The notes beneath the pieces were generated by a model. That model had not been told where the DNA came from, ran no database searches, and saw only the letters and a program-made list of their open reading frames with translations. Positions 24,597 through 34,951 of a stretch of DNA of 64,000 nucleotides are shown here, piece after piece (the first letter of the stretch is position 1; the number at the start of each line of letters is the position of its first letter). Location of the stretch: assembly GCA_003550325.1 (NCBI GenBank), contig QKWP01001096.1, positions 101,520 through 165,519 on the forward strand, in the 5' to 3' direction. The stretch comes from Gigaspora rosea. Its lineage: Eukaryota > Glomeromycota > Glomeromycetes > Diversisporales > Gigasporaceae. The translations under genes were made by a program, and so were the position numbers.

Positions 24597-24850
24597 TATG
24601 GGGGTGAGTTAGTAGAAAAGGAACAAATTTTTTCTAAATAAAAGTTTTCTTAACTTTAAGCTTAAATATTTTAACAAATATCTTAATAAATTTAATAAAT
24701 TTTTTTTATTTTAATTCTATATAATTTCAAGTTTAAAATAAAAAAATTTTTTAGCAAATTTGATTAATTAGTTATCAAGATATTTTAGTTTAAAAATTAA
24801 AAAATTTTACTAAAAATAATTTGACCCTTTTCTACTGACTCACCCCCATA
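24597..24850. mobile_element. 254-bp MITE with TATGGGGGTGAGT ends
   Basis: The left end tatgggggtgagttagtag mirrors the right end (inverse of tatgggggtgagtcagtag), and the arms continue with agaaaagg. TA dinucleotides border both ends, which would fit a Tc1/mariner-type duplication. There is no coding capacity. It lies inside the LINE. Confidence 0.65.
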
Positions 24851-25199
24851 TTTTCATTTTCTATATAAATTTCATTGTATCACTAAAACCATATAATAAA
24901 TAATTTATATTCACCTACCCTTAAGAAATGTAATGAAATAAAAATAACAAAAGGATTAGCTATAGCATTGAAACATGCAGCAGATAATGATAGTTTTATT
25001 CAGGTAATGAGTAAATGAAACAGAAAAGAATTAGTATCCTAGTGATAGACAAAAGGTCTTCTCTATATGGAGAAGATAGAAATGTCAGGAAAGCAAGATT
25101 TTGTTAGGTAAATAAACAGCCATTTAATTTATGATTATTGCAGATTGCATAAAATTGCATATACAATTTTCTTTTTTCTTTTATTTTTCTTCTTTACAT

Positions 25200-25830
25200 A
25201 TGTATAACACAATCAAAATAGCAACCCTGAATATAAAGAGTTTGAATAACAAACAAAAATTTCAAAAGACTATGACATTATTGAAATTGTACAAGCTAGA
25301 TTTAATTATAATCCAAGAAACCAACTTTTATAATTATTCTATTAGAAATTTTCTTGTGCAGCAATAGATATAGACTTATCTTGGACATCAAGAATGGCAA
25401 TCCAGGCAGAAAAAAAATTAAGTTTGAGAAGATAAATAAAGCATATGATGGATGAATTCTATCAGTGCATTTTAATTTTAGACACGATACTTACATAGTC
25501 ACCAATGTGTATGCCCCACCAAATATCAAAGACTTTTGTTGTCTTTTTTAACAATTTAGGTCTCCACAAATAGATAAAAAAGTGTTTAATATCATGGCTA
25601 AAAATTTAATATAAATTTGGATCCATATAAAAACAGAGTTAGTCAAACTAAACCTCACAATGATCTATTTTATAATATCTTAAAACAGAAAATGCAGAGG
25701 TTCATTAATACAGCAGAGATAATAGGGCTTAAACCTTTTTTTTCCTTTTATCAGAAAACACATGAAAGCTATTTGATAGCATGTGGTTGGACTATATATT
25801 TACAGATGCTAATCAGCTAATCATGCTCAA
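25200..25830 (+). pseudogene. LINE ORF2, APE-type endonuclease domain (broken)
   Basis: From ATG 25200 the frame reads KIATLNIKSLNNKQKF, then LDLIIIQETN. This is the N-terminal AP-endonuclease signature, with the metal-binding Asn and the catalytic Glu of the QET motif. After a stop at about 25365, further pieces fit the family: TYIVTNVYAPPN (about 25490-25525) and, near 25790-25815, LDYIFTDAN, the SRIDYIF-like block. This enzyme nicks the target site in LINE transposition. Stops and shifts show that this copy is dead. Confidence 0.7.
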
Positions 25831-26889
25831 TATTGCAATTGTATTGCTACTCAGTATAGAAATTCTAATAATTTGCTAGTAGAATGTAAGTTGCACTTCA
25901 CAAAGGTACATTTAAGAGTGGCATGCTAGAAATTTGACAAAAGATGTTGGTCAATATAAAAATTAAAAGTGGAAGTTGAGAAAGAGCTACATAATATTAA
26001 AGACATAACTAAGTGGGACCATTATAAATATATTATCCAATCAATCATCCAGGCCTATAAATCACAATGGACATCGAAAATACAATCTAAAAACTATATA
26101 AAAAGCTCACAAAAATAAATATAAAAATTATGCACAAGGATGAGCACAAGGATTTACGGCTAGTAATGGAAAATGTAAATCAACAACTACAAAAGGAGCT
26201 ATCATTATTAGCAGAAAAATAGAAAGTTAGATCTAAAGCTAAATGGATAATAAGTAGAAAAAAGTCTATGAAATACTTTTTTAAGCATTATAACGCTAGG
26301 CTCACATCAATATCTACTACTAAAATTAGGGACCCAATCAATCTAATAGAAGAAGATCTGTTGATTCTCACTTTCCCGAAACCCACTTTCCTGAAAACTA
26401 TTTTTTCAACATCACATAGAGTTAGAGTTAGCATTTTGCTAGTTGTGGCAATATATTTTTAGCAAATTGTCATCTGTGTGATATTAGGTAAATGACATAT
26501 TAGGGAAATAGCTTTCAGGAAATCATACCATAACCAAGAAGATCTGGTCACTGTTCTGCAATACATTTGTAATATTTTCAAACAACTTTACAAAAGAAAA
26601 GTAATTAACAGAGAACTGGTAGAAAAATTAACCTAGGGCTTACCACAAATATCTTTAGCTCAAAATTTATTGTTGGTTAAAAAAATCTTAGAAAAGAAAG
26701 TTCTTGGTGTTATAGGCATGTTTGCCAATAACAAACCCCCTAGAACTAATAGTCTTAATTACAAATTTTACAAATTAGCAAAAAAAGGGTTTTCAAATAC
26801 TATTAAAGTTGTTGTTTAATAGAGTGTTAGAATTAGAGAAAATGCTAATTTCATAGTACCAAATATTATTATACTTATTTACAAGAAAA

Positions 26890-27660
26890 AAGAAAATTTA
26901 GAAATAATAAATAATTGGAGACCAATTTTACTTACTAACTGTAAAGTGAAAATATTTATAAAAATTATAGCAAATCATCTGAACATAATATGTGCAGATG
27001 TTATTAGCTTGTATCAAAGAGAATTCATAAGAGAATTAATAGTATTAACATTAAGAATTAGTGGTTTAGAATTGCTACTTATACAGATAACTTGACTATA
27101 GGCAGTGTTGTATATGGGACAGTTGGGACATGAGTTGGGACATTTTGGGACAATTTTATAAATTGAAATTACTTAAAGTTTTATTAAGATAATCTAATTT
27201 AATTTTGTTAAAAACGTGTTTAGCACCTAAAAAAATATATAATCATATATTTTTTTAAATTGATTTATTAATTATTAAGACTTGGGACATAGTTGAAACA
27301 CTTGGAACACTAGGATGTTGGGACATTGGGACATGGCAAAAAAAGGCTGGGACAGCAACTATGTACAACACTGACTGTAGTGTCAGTTCTTAGATGACTA
27401 GCTTAAATATATAAAATAACCAAGTTGTATGAAGCTGCATCGAATGCTAAAGTAAACAAGTTTAAAATAGTTCTAATACTACTTACAATAGCAGCACAGA
27501 GATATAATTTACCTGGTAAAGGTGAATTTAAGAAACTGATAGAAAAGGAACTAATTGCAATACTTGGATATAAGGTAGATAGTAGAGGCAACTCTATAAA
27601 GCACTTATAGAAAGACTTAGCATATACAATCCAAAACAAATCAAGTCCATGGCAAATAAA
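26890..27660 (+). pseudogene. LINE ORF2, reverse transcriptase domain (broken, split by a MITE)
   Basis: NNWRPILLTNCKVKIFIKII (about 26913-26972), followed by LYQREFIRE, matches the RT motif that reads NWRPISLL in active LINEs. At 27074-27103 the catalytic box reads ATYTDNLTIG, where active elements have YADD, so an essential Asp is replaced by Asn. The hAT MITE at 27103-27373 follows directly. The frame resumes with YEAASNAKVNKFK and GYKVDSRGNSIKHL, the thumb-side region of this LINE class. It is interrupted again by the palindrome at 27670. Confidence 0.7.
27103..27373. mobile_element. 271-bp hAT MITE, CAGTGTTGTA ends, diverged TSD
   Basis: The ends are cagtgttgtatatgg and the inverse of cagtgttgtacatag. 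The flanks are actatagg and actgtagt, 6 of 8 identical, as expected for an older 8-bp duplication. Internal gggacattttgggaca and inverse motifs match the MITE at 21717. It is inserted just after the RT catalytic box of the LINE. Confidence 0.7.
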
Positions 27661-27669
27661 AACCTTTCT

Positions 27670-28212
27670 TTTAATTCGTGATCCATATACTAACCAGTGA
27701 AAATATATAGTAAAATGTGGGGGGAATTAATTAGTGTTTTTTCAAATTTCAGGAATCTGGCACTGTCAGAGCAATAGCGACTTTTTTTACTAAGCTAACC
27801 TTTCTTCTCTATTAAACGAAAGTTGTAGAGCACATTCTTGCGATTCTAATGGTGGTAAAATTATTAAAATTGGCTCAGTAGATCATAAGATACCATTAAT
27901 TAACTTTTCGCGACCATATAAAGTTCCTATATAAACAATAATATTGTTTACATAGGAACTTTATATGGTCGCGAAACGTTTTTTAACGATATATTGTGAT
28001 CTACTGAGCCAATTTTAATGATTTTACCACCATTAGAATCGCAAGAATGTGCTCTACAACTTTTGTTTAGTAGAGAAGAAAGGTTAGCTTAGTAAAAAAA
28101 GTCGCTATTGCTCTGACAGTGCCAGATTCCTGAAATTTGAAAAAACACTAATTAATTCCCCCCACATTTTACTATATATTTTCACAGGTTGGTATATGGA
28201 TCACGAATTAAA
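27670..28212. repeat. 543-bp near-perfect palindrome
   Basis: Two ~270-bp arms mirror each other around about 27941 (centre aacaataatattgtt) with almost no loop. The left arm starts ttaattcgtgatccata and includes ggcactgtcagagcaatag, cgattctaatggtgg, gatctactgagcc (as inverse) and tcgcgaccatata. All are repeated inverted on the right. It interrupts the LINE RT. No coding frame is present. Confidence 0.85.
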
Positions 28213-29110
28213 GATATAATTTTAATATCAAATTATTATTCATTTCAAAAATATGTACTATACCTTGTTTCACCACATAATGTCTTTAATAATATAATTA
28301 TAGAATGGGCCATAAATATATTGAAAATATAAGATTATATTTGAGCATCATAGTAAAATTTTTTTTGGTTAGCACTTTTGTTTTGGTATATATAAACTAT
28401 ATTTTAAATATTTTTAAATATCAGATAGAACTTTTACTTACCTTTACCTTTTTTTGAAATACAGTGTTTTTAAAAAAATCTGGAATTAATTCTCTAAAAA
28501 AAAAAATACAGAATTATGTTCTCNNNNNNNNNNNNNNNNNNNNNNNNNNNNNNNNNNNNNNNNNNNNNNNNNNNNNNNNNNNNNNNNNNNNNNNNNNNNN
28601 NNNNNNNNNNNNNNNNNNNNNNNNNNNNNNNNNNNNNNNNNNNNNNNNNNNNNNNNNNNNNNNNNNNNNNNNNNNNNNNNNNNNNNNNNNNNNNNNNNNN
28701 NNNNNNNNNNNNNNNNNNNNNNNNNNNNNNNNNNNNNNNNNNNNNNNNNNNNNNNNNNNNNNNNNNNNNNNNNNNNNNNNNNNNNNNNNNNNNNNATATA
28801 TATAGTACAAAATATAAAAAAAAACTTAAAAAAAACCCATTTTATACTATTTTTATCCAATTTTTGCATTTTTCAGATTTTGTATTTTTTCAATTTTTGG
28901 ACCAGGTCACTATTATGACCCAGATTTTTCATTAGCACATTTCAAATATAAGATTTATAAAAATTACCACATTGGCATTCTTTTAAATATACCTTTTTTG
29001 CCATTTAGCTGTTTTCAATATAACCTTTTTCTTTAATACCTATTCTTCAAATATAACCTTTTTTAAAAAAAGGGTCTCTATTAGCAATTTTTCAAATATG
29101 ACCTCATATA
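28213..29110. other. LINE interior with assembly gap
   Basis: AT-rich, without recognisable coding sequence before or after the gap at 28524-28795. Three near-repeats of catttttcaaatatgacctt-like sequence lie at 28925-29105. Confidence 0.4.
28524..28795. other. Assembly gap (272 N)
   Basis: A run of 272 unknown bases. Any frame crossing it is an artefact. Confidence 1.
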
Positions 29111-29820
29111 GATTATTCAGGTTCCTCTTCCACATTACTCAACCTTACAGCAGGGGTATGATCAAGGAGATTTGGCAGCTCCAATATTAAAGGATGCTCT
29201 AGATACTAGGCTAATCACAGTGTTTATAAAGTTGTTTACAAGCAATAGTTTCTGGGCAAAAGTAAAACATGCAATAATTACTAAGGACCTATAGAATAAA
29301 AGGAACATAATGATTAAAGAGGCACTAAATAGTAGTAAAGCTACAACCAAAGGTTGGACAGAGAGGTGAAAGACATATATACTGGCATGGAACTGGCTAG
29401 AAGGCCATGTGCTTGGAGAAGATAATGAATCATGAGACCCAGGGGAATTTAGCATAGAAAACCAGTGTAGAGCTATTCAGTAAAAAAAGCTACAAAATAC
29501 TTACATTCCAAAGTTAAGCCCTCATCCAGCCAGTCAGAGCATGTTGGCTGGATTAAGGAGAAATGAACTATTAATAGAAAAAAGGATGTTGCATGGAGGT
29601 TGAATTTCCAGGCACTCCCCATTGGATAACGTTTACTACATACCAATCAGGAGGAAAATGGAGACTGTTTGGCGTGCCCCAGAGAAATACAAACTATGCT
29701 ACACTTTTCCCTGGAGTGTAAGGTTAGTAGAATAATATGGACCGAAGCATACAAATGTCTGGTAACTGTGAAAAAGGATAGACTTGGGATGAAATTTTTT
29801 CCACATCTAATATTGAAGAG
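29111..29820 (+). pseudogene. LINE ORF2 C-terminal region with zinc-finger motif, part 1
   Basis: Pieces such as ILKDALDTRLITVFIKLF (about 29191-29245) and MKGNIDWRL-like blocks precede ACPREIQTMLHFSLECK (29669-29721). This is the Cys...His..Cys pattern of the RT-associated zinc finger found at LINE ORF2 C-termini (one Cys of the first pair is lost). The hAT element at 29821 splits the frame, which resumes at 31109. Confidence 0.65.
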
Positions 29821-29866
29821 TAGGGCTGGACCGGACCGACAGAACTTCGGTCCGTCCTGGGACCGG

Positions 29867-30311
29867 TGTTACGACTTAAAAATTTTTTTTTATTACATTA
29901 TTATTTTATTAGTACGTATTGTATTTTATTCCATTATTCTCTTATTTAGGATAGTATGGGAATGATCGTAGAGTTATGAACTCTCGGAAGGAGTTATGAA
30001 CTCTCGGAAGGAGTTATGAACTCCCGGAAGGAGGGAAAGACTCTCGGAGGGAGTTTAAGCCTCCAGGTGAATTCATAAGTATATAAAGGTTTAATTCTTC
30101 CTAGGAAAGAGAGACAGGTTGTGATCGATGGAAAATAGTCTTAGTATTGTGATAATAATCTGATGTATTGAATTATATTGCAATAAAGAGAAACCTTATA
30201 CCCGAAATTATGTGTGTTAGTTTATCGATTTAAATCATTAACCTTAAGCACTATTTGTTCACGATCGAAGCTAAATTGGGCAAAGCCTACAAAGCTCTCC
30301 CACCGATAACA
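29867..30311 (+). mobile_element. Solo LTR (445 bp) inside the hAT element
   Basis: It begins TGTTACG and ends CGATAACA, the TG...CA inverted terminus of LTRs. The 4-bp repeat ccgg (or 5-bp accgg if it ends one base earlier) flanks it within the hAT left end. It contains a TATA-like agtatataaagg (about 30078-30089), a polyadenylation-like aataaag (about 30183) and, upstream of the TATA box, three to four tandem 20-bp units gagttatgaactctcggaag (29971-30060). No internal retrotransposon sequence remains, so LTR-LTR recombination is inferred. Confidence 0.75.
29971..30060 (+). promoter_or_regulatory. Tandem 20-bp units in the LTR U3 region
   Basis: Three clear copies (29971-29990, 29991-30010, 30011-30030) and one degenerate copy of gagttatgaactctcggaag lie upstream of the TATA-like box. 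The position suggests LTR enhancer repeats. The regulatory function is inference. Confidence 0.4.
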
Positions 30312-31108
30312 CCGGGCTGGTCCAGTCCTTTTTAGGACGGACCGAAAGGACCGTCGGTCCTAATAATGATAATACGCATTTTGAAACAACTTTAAAATGT
30401 TGTTTTTGGTTAACAAGTTTAAACCAAGTTTAATGTATAATGAGAACGGGCTGTTAATAACATTCTAAATTTTAATTTTATAAAATTTTTTTCCTGCTAG
30501 CAGGTTTTTTTTATATACGCATATAATTTATACTATAACATTAAATTTTTTTGATTTTAACTTGGAAATAATCCGATACTAGTAGTATACTTTATTTTTT
30601 ATATTTTGTTTTATTAAATATGTAGGTTTATAAATTTTTAAGTATTTGACTGGCATGTAAATGCTAACAATATTATATTAATAAAATTTTTTTCTATGCA
30701 AGTAGCTTCTAATCGTTTTGTTAATTTACTTTAATATTTTCATAAATTAAGACAATTCTCAGTACAAGATTGAACATTTGGCGTGCTTAATATACTATAT
30801 TATTTTTTAATCCATAATTCATGTATGACTAAAATTATCAAACGTATTAATTATTGCTCTCTTATATCATATATGTAAATATTATAAATTTGAAAAGCTT
30901 ATTGTAAAAGTATTGAAATTCTTTATACTGACAAGCTTAATTTCATCGTTATAGCAAAAAAGTATTATATTGATCATCGGTCCGTCCGGTCTAGCTCTAT
31001 TCGGTCCTATTCGGTCCTGGACCGCAGTCCGGTCCGGTTTTTTAAAAGACTGGGCAGTCTTTTAACCAGGACGGACCGGACGGACCGATTAACAGCCCTA
31101 TTGAAGAG

Positions 31109-31340
31109 ACCTACAAACGCAAAGCGGCAATATGGCTGCACATTGCCTGCTTATATGAGTCATGGTGTTGGTATACCCAGGTTAAATGGGGACAGAAACA
31201 GATACCAGAAACAGCCTTACCAGCTATAATCCAGATGAGGTTAAACAACGAGTTGAAGGTTCTGAATGCTATGCAAGAGGGGGGACGTAATGGTATTGAA
31301 GGAGTAAAAAGGTACCTCGTTTTAAATGTATGTGGATGAA
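31109..31340 (+). pseudogene. LINE ORF2 C-terminal region, part 2
   Basis: After the hAT element the frame reads ETYKRKAAIWLHIACLYES, then WCWYTQVKWGQKQI and MRLNNELKVLNAMQEGG, ending near a stop at 31337. This is the end of the LINE protein beyond its zinc finger. About 150 bp of 3' UTR and the A-tail follow. Confidence 0.6.
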
Positions 31341-31509
31341 CGTCTTGGTACTCTTCCCGTTGGTATGGACATTCTGCTCATAGAACAAAGGATGTAAATA
31401 TTTGGTAGTTCTTTTCCTTTTTATATAATATAATGTTAATCGTTCATTAGTAAATTATAAATAAACACGCCTACATGGCGTTCTCTGTGGAGGTGTCAAA
31501 AAAAAAAAA

Positions 31510-32010
31510 CCATTTTTTTACAAAATAAATCTTAAATTGGTAGGTATCTTTTAAAATCAAATATAATTAGTATCTTTCTTCTACTAAAGCAAGTAGAACT
31601 TGTTTAATTATTAGCTTCTGAGAAGATTATACGTTCTAACGTTTCACAATTAAAATGACTCTTTCTTGGCAAAGAAAAGTAAAACTTGTATCTTACTTGG
31701 CAGAAGATTATGCAATGAGTCAAGGCGTTCTAACGTTTCACAGTTTTTACTAAGTAAATTAATTAATCTTTTAAAATCAAATTTAATTGGCGTTCTAAGT
31801 AGATGGAGCTATCAATTACTTATTTTAGTGATTTTGAAAGATGTTTAAAGAAAGATACCAATTAAATTTACGCCTTAATATCACTTATCGAATCAAATCT
31901 CTATGAAAGATTAAATTGATTATCTTTCTAAACTGATTAGGCATTCTAACGGTTCACAATTATCAAGATATTTTACATCATAAGCTAATTATAGGCGTTC
32001 TTGAGTAGAT
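31510..32010. repeat. ~137-bp satellite array, right part
   Basis: Units continue with aataaatctta, aatttaattgg, cttgtttaattattag, gagaagattat and gttctaacgtttcac. About four degraded copies match those at 19655-20855. Confidence 0.7.
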
Positions 32011-32288
32011 TACCATTTCGCAATTATATTGAAAATTATTATAATACAAATTCTAGTCAGAATACTTATCTAATAGAATGAATAAATTTTATTATAGAGT
32101 ACTTAAAAAGATCATAATTTTATAATTTAATTAAGAACTAAAGGATTTTCAGATTAATTCTTAATTCTTGTATAAATTCTCTTAATACGAAATACGAAAC
32201 AATAATGAAATCTTTCTCAGGTTTTTGAGTCAATTTTTCTAAGTTTTAAAATTTTTAAAAGATAGCTGGTTGCGAATATGCAATTGAC

Positions 32289-33108
32289 CTAAACGAGACA
32301 ATTGATTAAGTCCTCAATATCTGTCTTATCAGCTTCCTGAAAAAAATTAATTGTAATTTGCGATTCTCTAAATTTTTCAAGTATTTTCTCATCAGAAATA
32401 TTCCTTTCAACAGAAGCTAAATTAAATAAAATAATTAGTAATTTTTAAAATTCAGTAATTATAATTAATTTAGATATTAAAAACGGTGACTTATTGACCC
32501 GGTTACCAATTTAAAATTGCGTTATATAAAAATGTAAACCGTTATTCATTGGATACTAAAAAAGTAAATCCAATAAATTCAACTACTATTTAGATAACTA
32601 ATGAATATTGTCATCTCTACTGCGTTACAATCATAAAATGGTACTCGGGCAAAGATTTTGTTATAATATTGTGTGAATTTCACCTAGATTAAATTTATAA
32701 AACTAATACAGTACCTTTAAGTATTAAACAAATATTATCATATGCTTTCCTCCAAAAGGTCGTTCGTGAATAAATATTTTCATAATTTGGTATTGTTTCT
32801 CTGATCAATTTATTTATTTGTTTTTCACCTAAATCCTTATCTTTGATATCGTTATACAAAGTTTTAAATTGAGAGTACCTACTACAAACTTCGATCCAGT
32901 TCAAATTAACTTTTTCTTGGGTTATCTTTTTGTGTAAATTAAGATTATAATTCTTCCAAACTTCTACATTATATTCTTCAGAATTTGGCAGAACTGGATT
33001 ATAAGTTGGACGAACTAATTCAGAACTCGGGTTTTTGATACGTTCAATATATTTATAAGTTGTTTTCTTCTTCTTTTTTTGGATAATTTCACTATTATCC
33101 TCAGTCAT
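32289..33108 (-). CDS. Two-exon hypothetical protein, 173 aa
   Basis: Exon 1 (33108-32715) starts MTEDNSEIIQKKKKKTTYK, with a lysine run that could serve as a nuclear localisation signal. It continues with charged helical sequence (for example NWIEVCSRYSQFKTLYNDIK). A 298-bp GT-AG intron (32714-32417) joins G to CT in frame. Exon 2 (32416-32289) reads SVERNISDEKILEKFRESQ, then ITINFFQEADKTD, then IEDLINCLV and a stop. The matching phase and continuing coding bias support the splice over read-through to the stop at 32695. I cannot assign a function. The style resembles short lineage-specific Rhizophagus proteins, and there is no membrane segment or catalytic motif. Confidence 0.6.
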
Positions 33109-33423
33109 CTGAGATTTGTAAACCGATTTTTCTTTAATGGATTACAGGTGTATGATTTAATTTTTAAGCCCCATCACTAAAAAATACTTACATTCGAGAA
33201 AATGAGTGTAAACAGCAAAAAGTTTTTGTCAATCTTAGGGGTGAAGCGGTATTTTATTGATATGTTGTGAAACAATTTGAACTATATGTGGGAAAATCAG
33301 AGATTTTCGTGTAACAACGATCAACTGATTTTATTAATATTGTTTTAAGGATTTATTTAGTGATATAAAAATATATACAATATATATTATTTAATTAGGC
33401 CCAAATTGTGATAAACATATTTC
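33109..33423. other. Intergenic, no gene seen
   Basis: Likely upstream region of the minus-strand gene ending at 33108. No feature was recognised. Confidence 0.4.
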
Positions 33424-34249
33424 TTGAAGTGGAGCTTTTTTTCGATTTATCCGTGTTTATTTTTCCAATAAATTTTCTTTATCGATTTTGCTTGAGGACA
33501 AACGAAGCTTGGATTGTTTCACTGATAATGACATGTTGGGATGCGTTTTTAGATCTAATCTGTTGAAGAGGCCTTCCAATTGTTGTTGGTGGATAATTAT
33601 GAAATAGATTCGAGTTTCTATAAAAATGATATAGTCTAGGAAAGTTATAGATAGGTAATTCATCGTTTACACAGAATTCTTCAAATTCGTGGAAAAATCA
33701 TTGTCTTTCAACAGCAATTCGTAAAAGCCCAAACTATCAGTTTTTCCATTCCTTAAATCATCTTCCAGTTCCTCTGCAAACCGTAATTCTAAATCATCTG
33801 GTAATTTAGCCCAAGGCTTTTTTTAGACAACATGGTAAAAACTAGAGCGAAAGACCTAGCATTATTGCCGCCAAGACGACAAACAACCAACGATAAATGG
33901 TGCCAAGGTGCAAACCATTTTTCAAAATGATCTAAAGTTTTATTAATTCCTTTTTCCAAATCCTCAAAGAATACTCAAACTTCTTACTAGACAAAGTCTC
34001 CAATGCTTCTAATAATTTGTCAGCAAAAAACATCTCGAAATTTTTGGCTACCTCTTGAAAAAACCTATTCCATTCATAGACTTTGTCGGGCATCTCGTGA
34101 GCCCGCCGACCGGAGGTAAATTAATAAATTGATTATTTTGATGAATACGTGGACTTTTGTCTTGTCCGATCATGTCAATGGTTCGTAAAAATGCTCGGCA
34201 AAGTTAATCAAACATTTTATTTGTATGTTTAATTTAAAATTAAGAAGCC

Positions 34250-34354
34250 TATCGGCCTTAAAATTTCTTAGATAATTATAAATTTGTAAATTTTTATGTA
34301 CATACTAAATAAAGCGCCATAAGCGCACCTTATATATTAAGGTAAAAAAAAAAA
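34250..34354 (+). mobile_element. 105-bp retroposed insertion with A-tail and 13-bp TSD
   Basis: The 13-bp sequence aaattaagaagcc occurs at 34237-34249 and 34355-34367. Between the copies is a ~90-bp unique sequence containing gcgccataagcgc and accttatatattaaggt, ending in an A-run (34344-34356, sharing the TSD As). Removing it restores the surrounding minus-strand frame. A poly(A) end plus a long duplication indicates target-primed retroposition of a short RNA (SINE-like or truncated LINE 3' end). Confidence 0.75.
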
Positions 34355-34859
34355 AAATTAAGAAGCCAGGATTGAAACAAACACCAATCATTAAAATATT
34401 GTTTCGAGGTATTATGATTCTTTAGTTCACTAACAAACCAGTTAGCGAACTTAACACGTGCTGTACATTGATCAATAAATTGTTTTGCCGTTCGTAGTTC
34501 ATAACCCCAACGGGTACGAAGTGGCAACTGATATTGGTTATAATGATATCCCAATAAACCATCGTATAAGTCTTTAATTATTTGTGAATTTATATTAAAT
34601 GGCTTGTTTTTGTCGCTGGATCATAACCATCATGTAATTTCCAAGACAAATATAATAAGTTATACGGATGTGGTTTTCTTGAGAATCCAGTACTGTTAGA
34701 GAGTGCACCAAATGCTTCTTGCTCAAGGTGGTTCATAATGATTTGAATGATGTGGAGCCCACAACCAATTCGCAAAGAATTTCCATTGGTTTTTTTGTTA
34801 AATAGGGCAACGGCTCCTTTCTTATCGCCCGACATATATGATGTATTATTTGTTAATAA

Positions 34860-34945
34860 TAGATGTGATAAATTCGAAATTTGGTGTGATAAACTCGCAC
34901 TTTGATGTGATAAACTCGAATATTTAAAACCGGTTCCAACCTCTA
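34860..34945 (-). repeat. 21-bp minisatellite and anchor, inverted copy
   Basis: gatgtgataaactcgaa-type units (three to four) end in taaaaccggttccaacctc. This is the exact inverse of the anchor and units at 19565-19652. Confidence 0.7.
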
Positions 34946-34951
34946 TTCTAC

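Larger units (their letters stand above)
29821..31100 (+). mobile_element. hAT-type element (internally deleted) carrying a solo LTR
   Basis: The ends are tagggctgga and the inverse of tagggctgttaatcggtcc. The perfect 8-bp duplication ttgaagag lies at 29813-29820 and 31101-31108. The GGTCCG-rich subterminal blocks match the element at 44927-46386 in reverse. Compared with that copy, this one lacks the ~0.4-kb segment holding the transposase remnant: the gagaacgggctgtt motif is joined to cattctaaattttaa. It has gained the LTR at 29867-30311. It splits the LINE C-terminal frame. Confidence 0.85.
20856..31509 (+). mobile_element. Decayed LINE (non-LTR retrotransposon), interrupted by several nested elements
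   Basis: The order is ORF1-like region (20.9-23.06 kb), APE endonuclease (25.2-25.83 kb), reverse transcriptase (26.9-27.66 kb), C-terminal zinc finger (29.1-31.35 kb) and a 12-A tail at 31498-31509. The flanks share an attttt-acaa motif (20845-20854 and 31511-31524), a plausible short target duplication in the satellite array. Insertions within it: hAT MITE 21717-22007, MITE 24597-24850, hAT MITE 27103-27373, palindrome 27670-28212 and hAT element 29821-31100. Many stops and shifts make it inactive. The YADD box of the RT reads Y-T-D-N. A 272-bp gap falls inside it. Confidence 0.75.

Noticed and set aside
28464-28935. Open frames across 28524-28795
   Set aside because: They consist mostly of unknown bases in the assembly gap.
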